Below, piece by piece: positions 30,083 through 38,912 of a stretch of DNA of 39,602 nt (the first letter of the stretch is position 1; each line of letters opens with the position of its first letter). Under the pieces are notes generated by a model, which saw only the letters and a program-made list of their open reading frames with translations, made no database searches and was not told where the DNA came from. This DNA is from a virus, in IMG/VR virus record IMGVR_UViG_3300025162_000013, positions 1 to 39,602 of that record; one strand, 5' to 3'. Both the position numbers and the translations under genes were made by a program.

Positions 30083-31411
30083 ATGAAGTCATTTAGCCAG
30101 TTACAAAACTATTTTACGACTGCTACTCAAAACACCTCGGCAGCTAATATTGCATGGGGAAATCAACTCATTAATGATGAGCATAGATACCTTTTGCAAA
30201 AGTATTTTAATAATGAAACAGTTTATAGTATTCCAACTCAAGGTGCAGCAAGTCAAAATTTAACTCTTACAGGAACTTTATCGGCAGGAGCAACATCAGC
30301 AACCTTAAATGCAGTTTGGGCTGGAGTTACTGGAACATACAATGTAGCATTTTCAGATGGAGAGACTTTTCCAACCAATTTTACTAATGGTTCTGCATCA
30401 ATATCTTGGCCAACTGCTTTGGTAAATAATGTCAGTTCAACTATAAGCGTTCAGGTATTATTACTTACAGGTTCGCTTTCAGCTGGTGCAGTATCAGCAA
30501 CTTTAGCATCAAATTGGACAGGAAATACTATTGGTATTCAAATTACTTTTTCAGATGGAGAAGTTAGATTAGCAAATTTTACAAATGAGGCGCCCACTTT
30601 GACTTGGCAAGTACCACTGCAGTTTAGTGTTACAAATCAGATTAGTGTAGGAGGGCAGCAATTCTATGCGTTGCCACCTAACTATTCCAAGATGAAGAAC
30701 GTTACTATTACACAAGGGAATCTCCAATGGCCAATGCAGGAAATGCTTACACGACAAGAATGGGACAGATTAAATGTATTTCCTTACTATGCTAACATCC
30801 CAGTTTATTTCTATATCTATCCAGGAGGAGACCACGGAGGACAAGTAGGCATTTGGCCTATTCCTTCAACGACTAATAATGTAATGAATTTTAGTTATAA
30901 ATATAGAGTACCAGATTTAAGTATTGCAGATGTCAATGACCATACAGTAAGCATTACTACAAAGACAGTAGGAGTTACAGGTTCTTCTACTGCATTTACT
31001 CCAACCAATAATATTCAACTTGAAAGTAGGTGGATTCAATTTACGCCATCAACAACCGCTTCAACTAATGGAGATAATTTATGGTATCAGGTATCTAATA
31101 TAACAAGCGGAACCGCCTTAACACTTTATCAACCATATCAAGGAACTACCTTATCGGGAGCTTCTTATACTTTAGGACAAATGCCCTTACTTTCTGAAGA
31201 TTTTCAAGACTTGTTAGTTTATAGACCATTAATGATTTACTTTTCTTCAATTAACAAAGATGCTGATAAGGCTTCACAGTTTAAAGATTTATATGAGGAG
31301 AAGTTAAAACAGTTAGCGGAGTATTCGGGTTCAAACACAGTTCAGGTAAATTTATCAAGACGACCTATTTCAAACAATCCCAACCTTTTCGGAAGTTCAT
31401 TTGGTCAATAA
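30083..31411 (+). CDS. Head-tail adaptor / neck-like protein with an inserted beta repeat pair (442 aa)
   Basis: Starts MKSFSQLQNYFTTATQNTSA ... GNQLINDEHRYLLQKYFNNE, a start common to a family of podovirus-like neck or adaptor proteins. After residue 55 there are two tandem beta domains (LTGTLSAGATSATLNAVWAG; LTGSLSAGAVSATLASNWTG) each with an FSDGE...NFTN pair. The family core returns (QFYALPPNYSKMKNVTITQG; WDRLNVFPYYANIPVYFYIY), ending RRPISNNPNLFGSSFGQ. Confidence 0.55.
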   Translation: MKSFSQLQNYFTTATQNTSAANIAWGNQLINDEHRYLLQKYFNNETVYSIPTQGAASQNLTLTGTLSAGATSATLNAVWAGVTGTYNVAFSDGETFPTNFTNGSASISWPTALVNNVSSTISVQVLLLTGSLSAGAVSATLASNWTGNTIGIQITFSDGEVRLANFTNEAPTLTWQVPLQFSVTNQISVGGQQFYALPPNYSKMKNVTITQGNLQWPMQEMLTRQEWDRLNVFPYYANIPVYFYIYPGGDHGGQVGIWPIPSTTNNVMNFSYKYRVPDLSIADVNDHTVSITTKTVGVTGSSTAFTPTNNIQLESRWIQFTPSTTASTNGDNLWYQVSNITSGTALTLYQPYQGTTLSGASYTLGQMPLLSEDFQDLLVYRPLMIYFSSINKDADKASQFKDLYEEKLKQLAEYSGSNTVQVNLSRRPISNNPNLFGSSFGQ

Positions 31412-31429
31412 ATATGTTAAAATAAGAGT

Positions 31430-31969
31430 ATGAGAAACGAAAAAGGACAATTTATAAAAGGTAGTAGTGGGTTCACTGGAAAACATTCTGAAAGTGCTAA
31501 ATATAAAATGCGTATTGCCAAATTAGGTAAACCATCAAACAGAAAAGGTTATATTACATCAGAGGAAACAAAGTTAAAACAAAGATTATCTCATTTGGGT
31601 AAGAAACAAACAGAAGAATGGAAAGAGAAAAATAGACAAAGAATGTTAGGTAATACTTATGGGTTTAAAAAGGGACATCATATAAATAAAGGAATGAAAA
31701 AATCTGAAGAATACATAAAAAAAGTAAGTGGTAAAAATGCTTACAATTGGAAAGGTGGAATTGATGCAGGAACAAGGGTTAAAAATGCTCCAAGACCTAA
31801 ACCTGAACAGTGCGAGGTTTGCGGTGCTATGGGTAGGATTTGTTACGACCATTGCCACACTACTGGAAAGTTTAGAGGTTGGATATGTAATAGATGTAAT
31901 CTTGCATTAGGACTTGTAAAAGATAATAAAGAAACATTACAAGCATTAATAAATTATCTTAATAATTAA
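31430..31969 (+). CDS. Endonuclease VII-like HNH homing endonuclease
   Basis: 179 aa. The C-terminal third has the endonuclease VII zinc core: CEVCGAMGRICYDHCHTTGK then FRGWICNRCNLALGLVKDN (DHxHxTGxxRGxxCxxCN). The N-terminus is NUMOD3-like repeats (FIKGSSGFTGKHSESAKYKM; MLGNTYGFKKGHHINKGMKK). Free-standing and inserted between virion genes, so a mobile endonuclease rather than a resolvase. Unlike the HNH genes at 12303 and 18946 it lacks the interleaved RNA element. Confidence 0.8.
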   Translation: MRNEKGQFIKGSSGFTGKHSESAKYKMRIAKLGKPSNRKGYITSEETKLKQRLSHLGKKQTEEWKEKNRQRMLGNTYGFKKGHHINKGMKKSEEYIKKVSGKNAYNWKGGIDAGTRVKNAPRPKPEQCEVCGAMGRICYDHCHTTGKFRGWICNRCNLALGLVKDNKETLQALINYLNN

Positions 31970-31975
31970 AACAAT

Positions 31976-33718
31976 ATGGCAACAAATAATTCACTTCCAA
32001 TAGGAGGATTTGGGCTTAATGGTTCAGGTAATCCTAATGCACTAACAAATCAACCAGGTATGATGAAACTTCCAGCGGGTATGTCTCCGATGACATTAAA
32101 TCCTAACGGAAGCGTAGGAACAAATCAGACTTCAACTGCTGGGTTATTTTCTAACGCCAATGGCTCTCCAGTTAAAGGAGCAGGAGCACCATTAACCTTT
32201 TCACAAGGACTAATGAATAGTGCCGTTAATAGTTCTTCACCAGTTGTAAATGGTGGAGGTTCTTCAACTTCTGGTGCAGGAACAGGTGGTAGTAACGCAG
32301 GAGGAAATAATAATCAAAACAATCAAAATGGAGGAGGTTCAACTGGTACATCTACCGCAGACTTAAATGCAGCTCATCAAGCAAAAGTAGATGCAATAAC
32401 TAAGCAAATATCTGATTTACAAGGTCAATTAAAAACCAAACAAGACCAAGAAGCGACAAATGTTGCCAGTTATCCATCAGGAACTACACCACAAAAAGAC
32501 GCTAATGGTGATACTATTCCTTATGTAGCCCCAACCCAAAATCAACAAGCAGTATCAGGGTTATTAACCCAAGCTAATCAAAGCCCTGCTTATACTGATG
32601 CTATAGCAGCCGAAAACGCAGCACAACAAAAAATAACAGACCTCCGAAATCAAGAAGGAACTGCTCTCGGACAAATAGGTGGAGCAGGGAGTCCTCAAAC
32701 ATCTGGCTCAGCTGCGGGTTCAGCTATGACAACTCAATCAGAGTTTCAAAATGAAATAGCCAACGCTCAAAGCACGCTTACACAAGCCCAACAACAAGCA
32801 CAACAGGCAATATCAGAACAAGGAGCTCAAACAACTGCTGGAAATGAAGCAGCAAGTCAGACTTCACCAATTGGTGCCGCTCCAATAATGAATCCCCAGA
32901 CTGGTCAATTAATAAATCCTGGATTGGTTCAAGATGCTATGATTGCGGTTCAGGCAGACATTAATAAGGGAGCTGATATAAACAACGACCCAAATATACA
33001 AAAAATAGCCAGTTCTATGGGTTTCTTAGGTTCAACCGCAATTCTTGATATGGCGAATAAATTAGGAGTAAGCACAACTGCTCAGAGTGCGGCTTCACAA
33101 CAAAACGCAAGCACGGGTCAGTCATTCCAAAATCAAGGAGCGGTATTACAAGCAACTCTTACTGGTATGGATGGGTATGGCAAGCAATTACAAACAATAA
33201 TGGGATTAAGTGGAGCTAATCCATTTTCAACAAATATCGCTAATCAAACATATAGTAATTATTTTACTAATGTTAACCCATCAGCTAAAGATTCTATTAA
33301 TGCTTATTTGGCTGAAGTTAAAAACTCTGCTTCGCAAATTATAGCTTCATCAACAGGTGTTAATCCTATTGAGGTTACAAATATGTTAAATTCTTATGAT
33401 TTTACTCAACTCTCTCCAAAACAACTTAATGACTTTATGCAAAATATTGATGCCGCTGGACAAACAAAGTTAAGTACATACCAACAAGGTAAAAATGCTT
33501 CTTATGGTGGTAATATAGGATACTCTGGTAATACCGCTAATCCTAATGCTCCTGTAAATGGTGGTACTGCTAATAGTCCAATAGTTGCAGGTGCGGCAAC
33601 AGGAGCGACTGCGTTTAGTGGTTTATTTAATGATATTATGAACGCTTTAGGGGCAAATGCAACAACAACAGTATCTGGAGCGGCAGGAGGATTAGCAACC
33701 AAAATGTTTGGAGGTTAA
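31976..33718 (+). CDS. Gln/Asn/Ala-rich internal virion protein (580 aa)
   Basis: Low-complexity first quarter (SSTSGAGTGGSNAGGNNNQN), a coiled-coil centre (AKVDAITKQISDLQGQLKTK; QSTLTQAQQQAQQAISEQGA), and a hydrophobic Gly/Ala C-terminus (VAGAATGATAFSGLFNDIMN). This resembles ejection proteins packed in the head and inserted into the host envelope. A transglycosylase gene follows at once. Assignment by composition and position. Confidence 0.5.
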   Translation: MATNNSLPIGGFGLNGSGNPNALTNQPGMMKLPAGMSPMTLNPNGSVGTNQTSTAGLFSNANGSPVKGAGAPLTFSQGLMNSAVNSSSPVVNGGGSSTSGAGTGGSNAGGNNNQNNQNGGGSTGTSTADLNAAHQAKVDAITKQISDLQGQLKTKQDQEATNVASYPSGTTPQKDANGDTIPYVAPTQNQQAVSGLLTQANQSPAYTDAIAAENAAQQKITDLRNQEGTALGQIGGAGSPQTSGSAAGSAMTTQSEFQNEIANAQSTLTQAQQQAQQAISEQGAQTTAGNEAASQTSPIGAAPIMNPQTGQLINPGLVQDAMIAVQADINKGADINNDPNIQKIASSMGFLGSTAILDMANKLGVSTTAQSAASQQNASTGQSFQNQGAVLQATLTGMDGYGKQLQTIMGLSGANPFSTNIANQTYSNYFTNVNPSAKDSINAYLAEVKNSASQIIASSTGVNPIEVTNMLNSYDFTQLSPKQLNDFMQNIDAAGQTKLSTYQQGKNASYGGNIGYSGNTANPNAPVNGGTANSPIVAGAATGATAFSGLFNDIMNALGANATTTVSGAAGGLATKMFGG

Positions 33719-33735
33719 AATTAAAATAAAATATT

Positions 33736-34344
33736 ATGGATAATACAGCATATAATATAACAAAGTCAATAGGATATACGGAAAATGGGGGAAAGCCAAA
33801 TATAAAAAATCCCAGTGCAGGAAAAACTGGGGAGATGGCTTCTATTTTTCAATACGAACCCTCAACATGGTCTGCTTATTCTTCGCAGATTACAGGTAAA
33901 AAAAATATGCCACTTACACCAGATAATGAGGTAGCTGTAACTCAAGCAAAAATACAACAATGGCTTGATGAAGGAATGACCCCGCAACAATGCTTTAGTG
34001 CGTGGAATGCTGGGCCAGGAGAATCAAATGCTTATACAGGAAAGTTTTCTGATGGACAATCTTCAGTAGGAGTAAATGCAAAATATGGAGTAAAGTATGA
34101 TGTCCCTGGTTACGTAGATAAAGCTATGAATTATTTTAATCAATTTAATAATGGGCAATCTAATCAACAATCATCACAGCCAACACAGCAAAATCAAACA
34201 CCATCCGTAATGCCTTCTGTAAGTCCAACTGCCTCACCACAAAATCAACCTCCACAAGTTCCTCAAAGTAAGTTAGCATTATCACCTCAACCCAAACAAT
34301 CATCAATGGCAAGAATACCAGGTTTAATGCCCAGCAAAGGGTAG
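33736..34344 (+). CDS. Virion-associated lytic transglycosylase-like protein (202 aa)
   Basis: Residues about 8-125 look like an SLT/lysozyme fold: IGYTENGGKPNIKNPSAGKT with candidate catalytic Glu16, then ASIFQYEPSTWSAYSSQITG, SAWNAGPGESNAYTGKFSDG and GVNAKYGVKYDVPGYVDKAM. I recall close relatives in Patescibacteria genomes. The C-terminal 70 residues are Gln/Pro/Ser-rich linker. It would open peptidoglycan during DNA entry. Confidence 0.7.
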   Translation: MDNTAYNITKSIGYTENGGKPNIKNPSAGKTGEMASIFQYEPSTWSAYSSQITGKKNMPLTPDNEVAVTQAKIQQWLDEGMTPQQCFSAWNAGPGESNAYTGKFSDGQSSVGVNAKYGVKYDVPGYVDKAMNYFNQFNNGQSNQQSSQPTQQNQTPSVMPSVSPTASPQNQPPQVPQSKLALSPQPKQSSMARIPGLMPSKG

Positions 34345-34540
34345 AATAAATAACAACATTAAATAAGGAAATAAACTGCAAACTGTAATTACTCCTAAAA
34401 ATGCTATAAATATTTTCAATACAATGTTCATATTTTTTAACAATTAAAAGGCGGCTAACTGATGAGAAAACCGCCTTGTAATTATTCATCAGTTAATAAT
34501 ATACTAACTATACCATATAAACTATTAAAAAGCAATTAAA
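34345..34540 (+). other. Non-coding gap with interleaved repeat (element D) and a possible antisense small ORF
   Basis: AAGGCGG (34448-34454) / CCGCCTT (34471-34477) interlocks with TAACTGATGA (34456-34465) / TCATCAGTTA (34486-34495), the a-b-a'-b' order, with AATTA/TAATT extending the first. On the minus strand 34324-34431 is a 35-aa hydrophobic ORF (MNIVLKIFIAFLGVITVCSL), possibly chance. No rightward gene fits. Confidence 0.5.
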
Positions 34541-34771
34541 ATGAACCCAATCGCAAACGCCCTAAATAAAGCCCAAGCACCCAACGCAACTTTCAGAAAG
34601 TTAGCTAAACAAGGTGTTAAAAATAAAATGCAAGGTATTGTTATTAGAACAGACCCTTCAACTACTGCAAAGGGTAATAAGACTTGCGAAATATGCAAGG
34701 AAGCTAAGAGGACAGGTGCACCTTTGCCTCCTCAACATAGGAATTGCCGTTGTTCAATTCAAAAAGTATAA
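34541..34771 (+). CDS. Mini Mu-gpF-like minor head protein C-terminal domain (76 aa)
   Basis: Ends CEICKEAKRTGAPLPPQHRN then CRCSIQKV,the PPxHxNCRC signature of the Phage_Mu_F C-terminal domain with its CxxC. Normally that domain ends a protein of 250 aa or more beside the portal; here it stands alone with a 45-residue basic leader (MNPIANALNKAQAPNATFRK). Could be a peptidase/zinc domain recruited as a small virion protein. Confidence 0.55.
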   Translation: MNPIANALNKAQAPNATFRKLAKQGVKNKMQGIVIRTDPSTTAKGNKTCEICKEAKRTGAPLPPQHRNCRCSIQKV

Positions 34772-34792
34772 ATATAATTAAATAAAAAGAAT

Positions 34793-35011
34793 ATGTTAAA
34801 AGTTAAATTAGGAAAAGAAAAATTAGATAACTTTGGTTATCAAGTATCAGACCATAAAGGTAAAGTTTTGAAGGAAACAGGAAATTATAAAAAACACGCA
34901 GTTAATAAAACCTTAGAAAAGGCTAGAGGTGGTATGATTGGAGATTTAAAAATCACAATGAGAGATAAAGACTTGAAGAAAGACCATTATAAAGAGTTAG
35001 GTAAAAAATAA
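34793..35011 (+). CDS. Small basic hypothetical protein (72 aa)
   Basis: Lys-rich (MLKVKLGKEKLDNFGYQVSD; KITMRDKDLKKDHYKELGKK) without motifs. Located among tail-fibre accessory genes. Unknown. Confidence 0.5.
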   Translation: MLKVKLGKEKLDNFGYQVSDHKGKVLKETGNYKKHAVNKTLEKARGGMIGDLKITMRDKDLKKDHYKELGKK

Positions 35012-35026
35012 TTAAAATATAAAACT

Positions 35027-35347
35027 ATGTTAAATGTATCACCAACAGGAAAATTAACATCTCAAACATCAGCGGGTGGATTACAAACTTCCACTACAGT
35101 TTTAGCGGCAAATGAAGCAAGAACTTCTTTTATGATTCAGAACCAATCCACAAGTCCTTTATTCATAGCGTTCGGAGTAACAGCAAGTTCTTCGGTTTAT
35201 CATTTAGTCTTAAAAGGTTGTACTGGTGCGGCAGACGGCTCGGGAGGTGTAGTGGCAATGGAGCAAGGGGTAATTTATTCAATGGCGATCACTTGTTACG
35301 CTTCTGGAACTCCAAGTTATACAGTCACAGAAACAGCCGACCAATAA
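35027..35347 (+). CDS. Small virion-like beta protein (106 aa)
   Basis: MLNVSPTGKLTSQTSAGGLQ then VLAANEARTSFMIQNQSTSP and LFIAFGVTASSSVYHLVLKG: the 'anomalous spectrum' small beta sandwich found in many phage fibre or head accessory proteins (N-E-x-R-xx-FxIQN). Function as a decoration or fibre clip is inference. Confidence 0.6.
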   Translation: MLNVSPTGKLTSQTSAGGLQTSTTVLAANEARTSFMIQNQSTSPLFIAFGVTASSSVYHLVLKGCTGAADGSGGVVAMEQGVIYSMAITCYASGTPSYTVTETADQ

Positions 35348-35364
35348 TATTAAAATATAATAAA

Positions 35365-35844
35365 ATGATAAACTCACCCGAAGTAAATATTCCTTTAGAC
35401 CAAGCAACCGCTCAAGCAATAGAGCAAGGTAAAAATCAAGTAACTTTATTACAGGCAGAAGTTTCCCGACTTACCAAACTACAATCTCAAATAAATAGAG
35501 ATATAGTAAATTCGGCTACAACTAAATCCAACTTAGAATCCTCAATTTTAGTTTTACAATCCCAATCCGACAAACTAACTTCTGACAACGAAACACTTCA
35601 AGAAAGTGTCAAAACTTCGTCTCAGACGCTTGAAGATATTAAAAATCAACAATCCATCATCTCTGAAGAAATAACATCACAGAGAGCCGATTTAAGCGTA
35701 AAACAGGACTCTTTAAAACAGGACAAAGACGCTTTTGATAAAGAAAAAGCAGACTTAACGGAAAGCGTTCAAAATCATCAAGCTGATAAAGACGAATTAT
35801 CTAAGAAGAAATCTTTCTTACAGGAATTATTAACTAAGTTATAA
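35365..35844 (+). CDS. Coiled-coil protein (159 aa)
   Basis: Start at 35365 (MINSPEVNIPLDQATAQAIE), since the longer in-frame extension lies inside the previous gene. Long heptads (VTLLQAEVSRLTKLQSQINR; SSQTLEDIKNQQSIISEEIT). Just before the large fibre gene; may be a fibre neck or chaperone. Confidence 0.55.
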   Translation: MINSPEVNIPLDQATAQAIEQGKNQVTLLQAEVSRLTKLQSQINRDIVNSATTKSNLESSILVLQSQSDKLTSDNETLQESVKTSSQTLEDIKNQQSIISEEITSQRADLSVKQDSLKQDKDAFDKEKADLTESVQNHQADKDELSKKKSFLQELLTKL

Positions 35845-35847
35845 AAA

Positions 35848-37557
35848 ATGGAGATTACTGGTTCAGGAGGAGGTTCATCTGAATTAGAAGTGGGGGTTAC
35901 AACTATCGTAGGAGGAACGAATGGACTTTTTCTTTATGATAATAACGGAGTTTTAGGAGAAGTTGCCGGTCTCACCAAATCCCAAGCCGACACTTACTAC
36001 CTCGCCCTTGACCAAACCACTCCCCAAACCACAATAGGGACTTTTACGTTTACCCAGATTATAGATTCAGGACTTATCGCCTCCTCTCTTGTAATGTCTG
36101 ATGGAAGTAAACAACTTATTTCAATAGCCAATAATTCTACTGCCGTTGAAAAGTTCCTATCCCAGACTTCTTCTGGCACGCCTTCTTGGCAGACAGTTCC
36201 CTCGCAAGGACTTCTGACTTATTACTTAACTCCGACAGCTTCTACTCCGCCAGCAGGCTATTTAGCCCAAACAACCGCTCCATATTCTCCGAAAACTACT
36301 CTGCCCTTTGCTGGAGTTAATACTACAAGAGTTTTACAGAACTTCATTACTCCTGTTGGATTTCCTAATTTAGCTTTTATACCAGCAGGACAATACGAAT
36401 TTCACATACACGCAGATTCAACCAATCCAGCTTCAATTAACCTATACGCCGAGTTTTGGGAAGTATCTTCTATTGGAACGGATATAGGTCTAATAGGAAC
36501 TACAGAAACGACAGCAGGGAATATGGCAGGAAGTGAACAAGAGTTTAGATTGTATTTTGTCAACGCAAACGTCTATACGATGGGTTCTACCGCCTCAAGA
36601 ATTGTTTGCAGAGTTTGGGCTTTAAGAACTTCTTCATCTCACGATATTAATTTATATGTCGGTGGCGAAGCCGATTCACACATTTCACTTCCTTCAAACA
36701 CAGTAGATGCCACAAACTTCGTACCTTATACAGGAGCAACAGCAGATGTTAATTTAGGTTCTCATAATTTGACTGTTAATACATTAAATTATACAACACT
36801 TAACCCCCCAGCTGGCGGTGGAGCTTCAACTGGCACACCTTACGCAAATTTATCTGGTTATTCCCAACAAGCCATAAATATGGAGGGGCTTATAAACGGA
36901 GAGAATTTGATTTTAACAGCAGGAACAGGATTGAGCATTTTACCTATAACGGTAGAATTAGCAAGCTGGAATGTTACGGGAGCTACAACATATTGGTTTT
37001 ACAAAAAAACTGCCGGAGGTGTGATACAGGGCGTGTTTGCTCAAAATGGTAGTTTAGCCGCCAACGCACACGCTGAATTTAATATACAGGATAGAATAGT
37101 ATTAGCCCCAGGAGAAACACTTTGGTTGCACACAAACACAGCCAATGTATTTCTTTCAATGTCTTACCATCAATGGACTTCCGGAACCGGTCCGAAACAG
37201 TTTTATATCCCGATTGATAACGCCCAGAATTATGTTTTATACACTTGCCCTGCTGGAAAAACCGCTTCAATATTTACTTCTACTGCACCTGCCACTTCTT
37301 CTATAACGCCTGGTTTTATCGGAGGATACAATACTTCGTCAGCTTCGCCTACATACACAATATGGCTTGTAAAATCTGGCAGTTCAGCAGGCAACGCAAA
37401 TAAAATAACCACCTTTAGTTTGGGAGCAGGAAACGTAACCCCGGCATTTGGTAGCGTTTCACTTTCTGGCGGTCTGGCGGCAGGAGATAGTATAATAATC
37501 ACTTCAAGCAGTGCATTGGCAGGTCAATACGCATTTGTTTCGGTTTTAGAAGAATAA
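35848..37557 (+). CDS. Second large tail fibre protein (569 aa)
   Basis: N-terminus has GLFLYDNNGVLGEVAGLTKS, shared with the fibre at 25563, then beta-rich fibre sequence (QTTIGTFTFTQIIDSGLIAS; GNMAGSEQEFRLYFVNANVY) and a C-terminal domain (QFYIPIDNAQNYVLYTCPAG ... AFVSVLEE) like receptor-binding tips. It probably contributes to host recognition, perhaps as an alternative to the 25563/27027 pair. Confidence 0.65.
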   Translation: MEITGSGGGSSELEVGVTTIVGGTNGLFLYDNNGVLGEVAGLTKSQADTYYLALDQTTPQTTIGTFTFTQIIDSGLIASSLVMSDGSKQLISIANNSTAVEKFLSQTSSGTPSWQTVPSQGLLTYYLTPTASTPPAGYLAQTTAPYSPKTTLPFAGVNTTRVLQNFITPVGFPNLAFIPAGQYEFHIHADSTNPASINLYAEFWEVSSIGTDIGLIGTTETTAGNMAGSEQEFRLYFVNANVYTMGSTASRIVCRVWALRTSSSHDINLYVGGEADSHISLPSNTVDATNFVPYTGATADVNLGSHNLTVNTLNYTTLNPPAGGGASTGTPYANLSGYSQQAINMEGLINGENLILTAGTGLSILPITVELASWNVTGATTYWFYKKTAGGVIQGVFAQNGSLAANAHAEFNIQDRIVLAPGETLWLHTNTANVFLSMSYHQWTSGTGPKQFYIPIDNAQNYVLYTCPAGKTASIFTSTAPATSSITPGFIGGYNTSSASPTYTIWLVKSGSSAGNANKITTFSLGAGNVTPAFGSVSLSGGLAAGDSIIITSSSALAGQYAFVSVLEE

Positions 37558-37573
37558 TATTAAACAAAAAAAT

Positions 37574-37768
37574 ATGGATAACGCAGTAACACAAACAATA
37601 AACATAAACCAGCCTAAAATTTTACAGGCATTAGGAAATATAGATATTCCGACAGGAACAAACAGGGCTTTGTATTTTCAACTTCTTAATGCGGTTTATA
37701 ACGCAGAAAATTCACTTTCTTTAACACAAGATTTGTATGAATATTATTTAACGGTTTTTCCACAATAA
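37574..37768 (+). CDS. Small fibre-linked hypothetical protein (64 aa)
   Basis: MDNAVTQTININQPKILQAL ... AENSLSLTQDLYEYYLTVFPQ. Short and polar; follows the fibre by 16 bases. Not recognised. Confidence 0.5.
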   Translation: MDNAVTQTININQPKILQALGNIDIPTGTNRALYFQLLNAVYNAENSLSLTQDLYEYYLTVFPQ

Positions 37769-37769
37769 A

Positions 37770-37958
37770 ATGGAACTTACAACAGAGCAAGTTCAAATGG
37801 AGATTAACACAGAACGTGCCAAAGCAGAACAAACTCTTGCAAATCTTCCTGCGAAAGAAGCAATGTTAAAGACAGCCCAAGATAAGGTGGAAGCTATGCA
37901 AATAACCGAACAATCTATGCAAAAAGACACAGAACCTATACAAATTAAACCGGAATAA
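37770..37958 (+). CDS. Small coiled-coil hypothetical protein (62 aa)
   Basis: Helical with Ala/Glu/Gln heptads (MELTTEQVQMEINTERAKAE). Abuts the previous gene. Unknown. Confidence 0.45.
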   Translation: MELTTEQVQMEINTERAKAEQTLANLPAKEAMLKTAQDKVEAMQITEQSMQKDTEPIQIKPE

Positions 37959-37992
37959 AATTTTTTAGTAAAATTATTAACATTCGATTAAA

Positions 37993-38319
37993 ATGTCAGA
38001 GCAAGATTCAGTAGAAGTAAAAATAGGTAAGTTGGAAACAAAGATTGATTTTGTTCTGACTGAAATTAAAAACTTGAGAGATGGGACTTATCAAGATATT
38101 TGTAACCTAAAAGATAAGTACGAAAAAATTGAGAATGAAGTAGTTGATTTAAACGCTACAAGGTCTGATTTTAGAGCAAAGATTGAAGAATCTACAAGAC
38201 AATGCAAGTTGGCACACCAATCAGAAGAAAGATATGTTAAGTTTTTAGTTTGGATAGCTTCCGGTTATGCCGCCTTTATTACAGGAGTTATGATATGGAT
38301 AATTTATAATAAAAAATAA
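37993..38319 (+). CDS. Coiled-coil plus C-terminal membrane helix protein, XhlA-like (108 aa)
   Basis: Residues 1-80 coiled coil (VKIGKLETKIDFVLTEIKNL; LKDKYEKIENEVVDLNATRS), then one membrane helix (FLVWIASGYAAFITGVMIWI) and short basic end. Layout fits XhlA-type lysis/secretion accessory proteins. On the circle it lies upstream of the endolysin/holin genes. Confidence 0.55.
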   Translation: MSEQDSVEVKIGKLETKIDFVLTEIKNLRDGTYQDICNLKDKYEKIENEVVDLNATRSDFRAKIEESTRQCKLAHQSEERYVKFLVWIASGYAAFITGVMIWIIYNKK

Positions 38320-38322
38320 AAT

Positions 38323-38427
38323 ATGACAAAATCAGAAAAAAAAGCCAAAGAAGAAAGAGAAAATATCTCTGAAGAAAGAATGAAAAAGTATTGGAATGAG
38401 ATGCGTAAAAGATGCGGGGGAAAGTAG
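38323..38427 (+). CDS. Small charged peptide (34 aa)
   Basis: MTKSEKKAKEERENISEERM, a Lys/Glu-rich helix ending RKRCGGK. Last gene with the A-rich non-SD start before the cassette of different composition. May be real; unknown. Confidence 0.4.
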   Translation: MTKSEKKAKEERENISEERMKKYWNEMRKRCGGK

Positions 38428-38438
38428 AGGGCAGAGTG

Positions 38439-38475
38439 GCGGTGCGGTTATCGTGCAATTTAACCGCTTCACCGC
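38439..38475 (+). terminator. Long GC-rich hairpin heading the foreign cassette
   Basis: GCGGTG-CGGTTA (38439-38450) pairs with TAACCG-ctt-CACCGC (38461-38475), followed by TTTGTTCTTT. Fits an intrinsic terminator between the late operon and the three-gene cassette. Confidence 0.6.
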
Positions 38476-38505
38476 TTTGTTCTTTACAATAGAAAGGAGG
38501 TCATT

Positions 38506-38685
38506 ATGTGCAAGCGTTACGTGATGGACGAGATTTTCGTGGACAAGGATACGTTCTGGGCAGACGAACTGGTTATTCTCAAGAAGTTGTCGCTTCTTAT
38601 GAAACTGGTTCAATCTGGTCGTGAACGCATTGTTGTTCAAATCATTGAGGAAGAGGTCACCATTGCAAAGGAGATTAAGGTATGA
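38506..38685 (+). CDS. Cassette gene 1, hypothetical (59 aa)
   Basis: Strong SD AAAGGAGG 6-7 bases before ATG, unlike most of the genome. MCKRYVMDEIFVDKDTFWAD, then helix to KEIKV. GC and codon use higher than neighbours. Start of the next gene overlaps its stop (ATGA). Not recognised. Confidence 0.6.
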   Translation: MCKRYVMDEIFVDKDTFWADELVILKKLSLLMKLVQSGRERIVVQIIEEEVTIAKEIKV

Positions 38686-38912
38686 GTAAGCACCGCAAAC
38701 CCCGTGGTCGCAACACACACCACATTTACTGCCAACAGCGTTTTCCGGAATTGCGTAATGCAAACTGGAACCAAGTTGACGTGAATGTTGATGCTCACAA
38801 CAAGTATCACTGGCTTTTCAACAACCGCACCCCCGAGGAAATCCTTGAGTATCTCATTAGATACTTTTGGGGTGGCTACATTCCACAGACGATTAGAAAG
38901 GAGAAAAACTAA
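38682..38912 (+). CDS. Cassette gene 2, HNH-like small protein (76 aa)
   Basis: RGRNTHHIYCQQRFPE, N/H spaced residues (VDVNVDAHNKYHWLFNNRTP) and EEILEYLIRYFWGGYIP: a pattern H-H...N...H like a mini HNH, which I associate from memory with conserved small proteins in Patescibacteria genomes. SD AAAGGAG lies in the previous gene. Might point to the host lineage. Confidence 0.55.
   Translation: MSKHRKPRGRNTHHIYCQQRFPELRNANWNQVDVNVDAHNKYHWLFNNRTPEEILEYLIRYFWGGYIPQTIRKEKN

Noticed and set aside
34324-34431. 35-aa antisense membrane ORF as a firm gene
   Set aside because: Only short length and hydrophobicity support it, on the strand opposite to a long late operon; kept as a note in the gap entry.
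34456-34470. CTGATGAG followed by GAAA resembles the hammerhead ribozyme core
   Set aside because: No stem II between the two motifs and no NUH cleavage site in place; the bases pair better with TCATCAG downstream.
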